Source: Variovorax sp. OV700
GTDB taxonomy: Bacteria > Pseudomonadota > Gammaproteobacteria > Burkholderiales > Burkholderiaceae_C
Length of the DNA stretch: 64,000 bases
Direction: 5' to 3'
Assembly: GCF_900099805.1 (NCBI RefSeq)
Contig: NZ_FNDR01000004.1
Coordinates: 477,501 to 541,500 of the forward strand
Shown piece after piece: positions 59,379 through 64,000 of this stretch. Numbering within the stretch: the first letter of the stretch is position 1; the number at the start of each line of letters is the position of its first letter. A program made the position numbers and the translations under genes. Under the pieces are notes generated by a model. That model had not been told where the DNA came from and ran no database searches. It saw nothing but the letters and a program-made list of their open reading frames with translations.

Positions 59379-62216
59379 CTAGTTTGTTGTTACGGCACCT
59401 TGCGAGGAGAGCTGCAGTGGCTTTGGCAGCGGCGCCTTGAACTCGGGACTGATTAGCACTAGTTGCTCCACGGACTCCGCGGAGCTGATTTCTTTGGCCC
59501 ACCTGAGGGAAGTTAGCTGATGGTTTGTTGCCCGAGAAGCGTCCAGAGCCCGATCCTCCTGGTGCAGAAGCAAAACTAACGTTAACGGCTGATCGAAGCG
59601 TTCGTGCAGCCGGCAAAGCGTTTGGATCAGACGCGTGAAACACCGAAAAGTCGTCTGGTCCATTTCTTGAGCCGGGTCATCCAAAGCAATAAGAGAATGG
59701 CGAAACCTGCCTGAAGACATATACCGTGTAAAGAACCACGCCAATCCGAGAACATGGTTCTCTGCTTGATTGAAGATGTGCCTCGCCCCTATCTGTCGCT
59801 TGTCGGCTCCAACAACAATCCGGAGGCTTTCGTTTCCGCGTTTGTTTTCCGCCAAAAGCCTCGGCCTGTCGGATAAATTCCAGCGTGCCGGTGTCATGGT
59901 CATCGCGAGCTCGGTCCATACAGCCTGAAGTGTCTTGGGCAAATGCTGCTGAATGATGGCCAAACACTCTTTGTCAATGATATCTCTTATTCTTGCCCAC
60001 TGCGCTGGAAGTTCCCATAACGCCGCACCTCTACCATTCTCGACCTCTATCGCATTCCAAACCCTTCGGGCCGCTACCGATGTATCTTCTATCACAGCTA
60101 AATCAGGAGGCGAGATTAGCAAATCCACTGAGCGAAGAATTGATTCCATGGCCACATTATCTGAAAGAATTTCTTCAAGCGCCTCATACCCTGCACCAGG
60201 CATTCCGAGCAAATGTGCAAGAAAAATTCTTCGCTCTTCACTCAACGGGCAATTTCCGACTTGCTCCGCCTCTTTTTGAACCTCTCGAAGCTGCGCCAAA
60301 ATTTCCGCATACCTTTTTCGAGTAGCTACGATTTGCTCCTCAACAACAGTTGCAAGTCTTGCGGCCGTGGCCAATATCCCTCCTTCTGCCGCATGGTTGG
60401 AACCGCAAGTCGGGCAAACATCTGGATGGTCGCTGGCCCACGAAATCAAGAAGGTGCCTTGAACCTGCCTCAAATGCTGCTGATGCTCAGCCAACGAGAG
60501 GCCAAGGTTTTTGACTTCGAGCAATCTTTTGCTTAGTTCGGTCTGCTGCTCCACAAGCTTTGTGTTCGACACAATCGCATTAGGGGTGCGTCTCCCCTGT
60601 AGCCAAGCTCGCCATTTGAAAAGATCCTCTTCGAGTTCGGACCTCTGCTGGGCCATATCAGCACACGTGTGCGCAGTTTGCTTCCGCAATCGCAGCATCT
60701 GAGTTGACGCCCTGTTGCGACGCTCAAGCCAACCATAGACCGCACGTTCGCACTCAGCATCAGCACCAAGTTTTTCTAGCTGAATGATAATCTTGGCAAG
60801 TTCATCTCGCTTGATTTTGGAATCCGCCTCAGTCCAGTCAAATGCGATCGATCTTGCCTCAACAGAATGCTCTGGGATACGTTGAGCTAAAGCTTCAAGC
60901 CAAAAAATTATCTGCTGAGTACCGGGTGGATGATATCGGTTTATAAAATAATCAACCAATTTCGTCAGTCGACTTTCCTCCTTAGTAACCGAAGCTGCAA
61001 TTCCGAACTCTCGAAGCCAAGTCTGCCTTTTGAGATTTGCTTCGTTGTATTCTCTCTCACAGAAACTTTGGAGATTTTGCGCGAGTGTAGAGTAGCCACT
61101 CAAAACGCGCGCACCTAATTGCCGACCCGTGGTCTCCACAAATGATCGTGCGTCCTCCTGCGCCAGCAAGGTCCCATCGGAATCGATTAATCTCTGTTCA
61201 GCTTGCCGTTCGTCGGATGGCAGATCGAGCAGCGCATCGATTCCATTAACTTCAATCTTTGGGGGCTGGACTCCCCTCAACGGCGTAAGCACCGCCTTGA
61301 CATAAGCAGATGCCATCGGCCTAAAAATATCAGGATCGCGTAGATACTCCACCAATCGCCTGGAAGATCTTGCCACAGCAAAACTTAATCCCTCAAAGAT
61401 ACTCGACTTCCCGGTCCCATTAGGGCCATGAATGATGTGAGAAAAAACCCTTTTACCCGGACTCTCTAGGGCCAAAGAAAAATCAGAGATATTTCGCATT
61501 CCGTTGATTTTTATCTCGGGAAGCTGGAGCGGCTGCGCCGGGAATGGATTTGAAATTGAACTCGAAGTTTCCGCGATTACGCTCGCGGCCATAAGTGCGA
61601 CCATTTTTCGCTCTTGTGCATTAGCAAAACGATCTGGCAAATGCTCGAGCAACCGTTTAACCGCTGTATCCGCCGATAGCCAACCTTCGATCTCTGACAC
61701 GGGAAGTTGAAGCAGTCGTCGACTAGCGAACAAGAGCTGAGGCACTGCATTACCATTTGACAGCTCGGCTGCAAGGGTAGACAGATCGTCGAAATCAATT
61801 AGATCTATTGAAAATTCTTCCGTAAAACCGCTTTCCGCGCGCAGGTCTTGAACGGCACGCTCCCACTCCTGTCGACATAGGCGTTGGACGATAAAAACCA
61901 GGGCGATGGTCCACGTGCCTCGTTTATCCTGTGATTCGTTTGGAACGCCCGTCTTCCAGAGCAGTTGGGCGGCGTCGGATAGCGTTTTTTGCACGCACTC
62001 CTGCACCGCAGCTGCGACTTTGCTTGGATCAACGATTTCGACAAATTTAAACCATACGCCGAGATCAACGTCGAACAAATCTGCCTGTTCAGCCGCAAGC
62101 TCGGATATTTGCCAAACCGCCGTTGCATCTTCTGCAAATCGATCCGTCAAAGAGACATTCAGTTTGCTCATGTACTCTGATCGAATCCACGCCTCGATTG
62201 TGGCCAATGCACTCAT
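59379..62216 (-). CDS. Rad50/SMC-like ATPase with zinc hook and long N-terminal extension (defence-type)
   Basis: A 945-residue protein from the ATG at 62216; a frame start at 62231 is rejected because GGAAGG lies 7 bases before 62216, which also overlaps the SIR2 gene stop in ATGA. Residues 1-235 are a helical, non-repetitive domain I cannot name. Walker A GPNGTGKS starts at 264. Helical arms at about 385-690 carry a CPTC zinc-hook motif at 601-604. Then come a degenerate signature (AENHVLGLAWFF, about 818-829), Walker B IALDDPAQEMD at 843-853 and a switch His in LLLHQEDR. This is the split ABC head of Rad50, RecF-like and Lamassu LmuB proteins. The arms are short. Codon use is clearly AT-richer than the surrounding genes. 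An anti-phage or anti-plasmid sensor role paired with SIR2 is inference. Confidence 0.85.
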   Translation of the reverse strand: MSALATIEAWIRSEYMSKLNVSLTDRFAEDATAVWQISELAAEQADLFDVDLGVWFKFVEIVDPSKVAAAVQECVQKTLSDAAQLLWKTGVPNESQDKRGTWTIALVFIVQRLCRQEWERAVQDLRAESGFTEEFSIDLIDFDDLSTLAAELSNGNAVPQLLFASRRLLQLPVSEIEGWLSADTAVKRLLEHLPDRFANAQERKMVALMAASVIAETSSSISNPFPAQPLQLPEIKINGMRNISDFSLALESPGKRVFSHIIHGPNGTGKSSIFEGLSFAVARSSRRLVEYLRDPDIFRPMASAYVKAVLTPLRGVQPPKIEVNGIDALLDLPSDERQAEQRLIDSDGTLLAQEDARSFVETTGRQLGARVLSGYSTLAQNLQSFCEREYNEANLKRQTWLREFGIAASVTKEESRLTKLVDYFINRYHPPGTQQIIFWLEALAQRIPEHSVEARSIAFDWTEADSKIKRDELAKIIIQLEKLGADAECERAVYGWLERRNRASTQMLRLRKQTAHTCADMAQQRSELEEDLFKWRAWLQGRRTPNAIVSNTKLVEQQTELSKRLLEVKNLGLSLAEHQQHLRQVQGTFLISWASDHPDVCPTCGSNHAAEGGILATAARLATVVEEQIVATRKRYAEILAQLREVQKEAEQVGNCPLSEERRIFLAHLLGMPGAGYEALEEILSDNVAMESILRSVDLLISPPDLAVIEDTSVAARRVWNAIEVENGRGAALWELPAQWARIRDIIDKECLAIIQQHLPKTLQAVWTELAMTMTPARWNLSDRPRLLAENKRGNESLRIVVGADKRQIGARHIFNQAENHVLGLAWFFTRYMSSGRFRHSLIALDDPAQEMDQTTFRCFTRLIQTLCRLHERFDQPLTLVLLLHQEDRALDASRATNHQLTSLRWAKEISSAESVEQLVLISPEFKAPLPKPLQLSSQGAVTTN

Positions 62217-63841
62217 AAATAATCCTTCCAACTATCTAGGTCGAGCCAGCCAATCCTTCCCAAGGTCGCCACTCCTGCGAAATGTATCAATCTGGATAAT
62301 TCATACGTCCAATTCAGTTGAACGTCTTCGGAAACTGCCTTGGAAGCGAGGGGAGCAAGTCCGAGTATTGATATTTTTCGAATTTGCCCCTGATTCGCCC
62401 AATGCCGACTTTCGACCAAGGGCTTCAGCGCCGCGAGGCTCTGTGTCGCACCTTCCGCCCAAGCGGGGACCGGGACAATGAGATGACGCTCATCTCTATC
62501 CCACAGAGCGCCCGGGAAAAATCCATAATCAAAACGTGGGAGCACTGCTGAATTGGTCTCTAGCTCGTACAGCAAGTTGAGCGCCGCCGACAGATCATTG
62601 CGCGCTGTGTTCTGCTCATCCCAGGGTATATGCTCATCGCGGCGGTGCGTAGGAATGGCATCCGGTCGAATGGGTAAGCCTGTAAAGAATTTTTGATGGC
62701 CATTGTTGAAGCATAGTCTCAGCCACACTGCCAAAAAATTGTCAAACCAGCCAACCATGTGACCAAGCTGCGAATCGGGCGCTTGTGGGGTGGAAAATTG
62801 ATCAAGCCAAGCTGATACGACAGCTCGTTGGGGTTCGATCGCTATCGCTTGTAGGCACCCCAGCCCATGTCGCGTTTGAATCCAAAGAAATACATCATCG
62901 GTGTTTGGGAATTCATCAGCTTCTGGCTTGCAAATGGCTTGCACTATCTCGCAATCATAGGCTTCCCGCAGCTTTGCGTGCCCTTTATCATTCGGGAATG
63001 GGTCTATAACCGTTAAAGAGGTTCCTGCGGACCTGAATGGCTTTAATTGGCTAAAAAACTCTTGGAGATAAGGCTCGCTCGCGCTCCATCCAGTGGCAAT
63101 CAAAGAATGTTGCGTGAAGCACAGCTTCATGCTGTTCTCAACTAATGGAGGCTGCTCCGTTAGGCAGCGAGCCAGTTCTTCTTGCGTGAGCACAAAGGTG
63201 CCATCCCCATCCAATAATGAGTCGACGCAACCGTGCGGTTTATAGACGATTACCGTTTGTTGATCGGTAGTCTGAATTACTTTAGACGGAACCCACGACT
63301 CATACCAGCGGATCCACCCTTGCGGCAGGGTCGCGGAAGAATTTCGATTGTTTTTGTAGTGTTCGACTCCAACGCTTGCTAGTGCGCGTTCGAGCCATAC
63401 GTCCCAATTCAGCGACCATATGGAGTGCCATCTTCTTTCTCGAGCTAATCGTGCAATTACTCGATGCCTGGCTGTGCTGCCTCGGAGGGGAATTCTTGTC
63501 TTTGCACTCCAGCAGGGGTCACTTGTTACGCGCAGAACTTCCGCTATCTTCCGCTTAGCTTCGAATTCCGTAAGGCCCAAAACCTTTAATGACTCGAATA
63601 ATTCTCCAGACCAAACATAGAGCGAGAGCGGATCGGTCGTATCTATAGGGCCGCAAGGCTTGACCCCCAAATCTTTTTCAATCTGCTGCTGCCGAGGTTG
63701 AATCAGCCCCATTAATTGGCTGGGCAGCGGCACTAGCGAGAACGACATCCCAGCTCCGAGCAGCAACGTCGGTCGAATAGGCGGAGGCAGGGTTGGCCCT
63801 ACTACAGCTTCGAACAGGTGTGGCGAACTGAAAGGCATCAT
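62213..63841 (-). CDS. SIR2-like NADase-type effector protein
   Basis: A 542-residue protein. The SIR2 (SIR2_2-type) fold covers about 24-310: NAD loop GAGMS at 29-33, SLNWD at 143-147 (catalytic-region Asn and Asp), KPHG at 201-204 with the catalytic His203, and GWSASEPYL from 251. The zinc-binding Cys pairs of classic deacetylase sirtuins are not seen, as in defence NADases. Residues about 340-542 form an extra domain with many Trp and no recognised family, perhaps a sensor or partner-binding part. There is no membrane segment. It starts at ATG 63841 or 63838, with weak initiation signals. It is followed by the ATPase with a 4-base overlap. In known systems such SIR2 domains deplete NAD on infection; here that is inferred. 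Confidence 0.87.
   Translation of the reverse strand: MMPFSSPHLFEAVVGPTLPPPIRPTLLLGAGMSFSLVPLPSQLMGLIQPRQQQIEKDLGVKPCGPIDTTDPLSLYVWSGELFESLKVLGLTEFEAKRKIAEVLRVTSDPCWSAKTRIPLRGSTARHRVIARLARERRWHSIWSLNWDVWLERALASVGVEHYKNNRNSSATLPQGWIRWYESWVPSKVIQTTDQQTVIVYKPHGCVDSLLDGDGTFVLTQEELARCLTEQPPLVENSMKLCFTQHSLIATGWSASEPYLQEFFSQLKPFRSAGTSLTVIDPFPNDKGHAKLREAYDCEIVQAICKPEADEFPNTDDVFLWIQTRHGLGCLQAIAIEPQRAVVSAWLDQFSTPQAPDSQLGHMVGWFDNFLAVWLRLCFNNGHQKFFTGLPIRPDAIPTHRRDEHIPWDEQNTARNDLSAALNLLYELETNSAVLPRFDYGFFPGALWDRDERHLIVPVPAWAEGATQSLAALKPLVESRHWANQGQIRKISILGLAPLASKAVSEDVQLNWTYELSRLIHFAGVATLGRIGWLDLDSWKDYL
62224..62229 (-). promoter_or_regulatory. Ribosome-binding site deciding the ATPase start
   Basis: GGAAGG on the minus strand (62229-62224) lies 7 bases before the ATG at 62216 and inside the end of the SIR2 gene. 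It fixes Met at 62216 as the ATPase start and supports coupled translation of the two proteins. Confidence 0.75.
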
Positions 63842-64000
63842 TCAATGTCCGTTCGATGCCGTCGAGCAGGCAGTCTGTCGTGACGCAAAGCGCATATGCG
63901 ACGGTTTGTAAGTTTGTTATCACTATACGTGCAGTCCCCTCTCAGGCGGCTTCGGGGTGTCCCGCAATGAGGTCTAGGTTGCGTCAGCGCGAATAACCCA
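63842..64000. other. Upstream region of the SIR2-ATPase operon
   Basis: A 159-base stretch up to the window end. On the minus strand TATAGT (63927-63922) could be a -10 box, about 80 bases before the SIR2 start, but no good -35 hexamer is at the right distance. A CGCATATGCG palindrome lies at 63891-63900. A short minus-strand open frame (63678-63923) overlaps the SIR2 gene and shows no protein-like pattern. Composition becomes mixed again near the end, so the other island border may be close. Confidence 0.4.

Larger units (their letters stand above)
59379..63841 (-). other. Two-gene SIR2-ATPase defence-type operon (island)
   Basis: The SIR2-like gene is upstream and the ATPase gene downstream, overlapping in ATGA. 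Together they form a compact unit that is visibly richer in A and T than the 59 kb to its left, pointing to horizontal transfer. The closest described arrangement I know is Lamassu with a Sir2 effector (LmuA-type effector plus LmuB SMC protein, usually with a small LmuC). No separate third gene is present inside the visible part. The unit may be complete or may extend beyond 64000. Confidence 0.7.

Noticed and set aside
59379..63841. Assignment of the island to Thoeris, Gabija, Septu, SIR2-HerA or short Argonaute-SIR2.
   Set aside because: No TIR gene, no UvrD helicase, no HNH partner, no HerA-type ATPase and no Ago/APAZ domain. The partner is a Rad50/SMC-like ATPase with a zinc hook.
63678..63923. 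Short minus-strand open frame of 81 codons overlapping the SIR2 start, considered as a third component of the system.
   Set aside because: It overlaps a well-supported gene in another frame and lacks protein-like features.
1..64000. Search for CRISPR repeats, tRNA or rRNA genes, IS elements and integrases.
   Set aside because: No regularly spaced repeats, cloverleaf-like sequences, transposase motifs or tyrosine/serine recombinase patterns were seen by eye.

Overview
The window is a GC-rich chromosomal segment of a betaproteobacterium of the family Comamonadaceae, most likely Variovorax or a close relative. Pointers are a Bug-type solute-binding protein, families typical of Burkholderiales (DUF3567, DUF2242, DUF3108), PHA-granule proteins with Ala/Lys/Pro-rich tails, and the pilT-pilU and rsmI/yraN/diaA/dolP-like blocks. 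Species assignment is inference from gene content. I saw no rRNA, tRNA, CRISPR array or transposase, and no gene-free gap longer than 300 bases.

Layout. 1-9.4 kb: end of an Uup ABC-F ATPase, a phospholipase D-like lipoprotein, a minus-strand set (TraB/GumN, DUF2946, TonB receptor, YcnI-PCuAC fusion) that looks like copper acquisition, and a VOC/YwqK gene pair. 9.4-14.1 kb: Bug protein, DUF2783 protein and flavin monooxygenase, with a divergent LuxR-type regulator across a palindrome, then an M48 protease. 14.2-25.3 kb: FAA hydrolase, DUF3108, DUF3567, AbrB-type permease, ChaN lipoprotein, class III transaminase, PurU, a DUF2846 lipoprotein overlapping a protease-like protein without a full catalytic triad, a YXWGXW protein and an SGNH hydrolase. 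25.4-35.8 kb: a single-chain acyl-CoA carboxylase, acyl-CoA ligase, divergent TetR regulator, orphan Liv-type binding protein and a self-sufficient CYP102-type P450, which together suggest oxidation and carboxylation of an unusual acid. 35.8-40.2 kb: hydrolase, TetR, two PHA-granule-type proteins and a wax ester synthase/DGAT, a carbon-storage cluster. 40.4-49.8 kb: S9 peptidase-arginase pair, DUF2242 lipoprotein, P-loop kinase, GdhA and a short PutA with a divergent Lrp regulator, that is, amino-acid catabolism feeding glutamate. 49.8-59.1 kb: YggS, PilT, PilU, a hydroxyacid dehydrogenase, the BON/SIS/YraN/RsmI block, GST, and azoreductase with a divergent LysR regulator.

59.1-64 kb: base composition changes sharply to AT-richer sequence. 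Two coupled minus-strand genes encode a SIR2-like NADase-type protein and a 945-residue Rad50/SMC-like ATPase with a zinc-hook CPTC motif. The ATPase carries an unusual extension of about 240 residues before its Walker A motif. This looks like an anti-phage or anti-plasmid module. The nearest described arrangement I know is Lamassu with a Sir2 effector, but no separate LmuC gene is visible, and the extension may replace it. It is the best candidate for a new system variant here. The island may continue past base 64000.

Starts were chosen from ribosome-binding sites, signal peptides and family N-termini. Several differ from the longest open frame and are explained in the entries.
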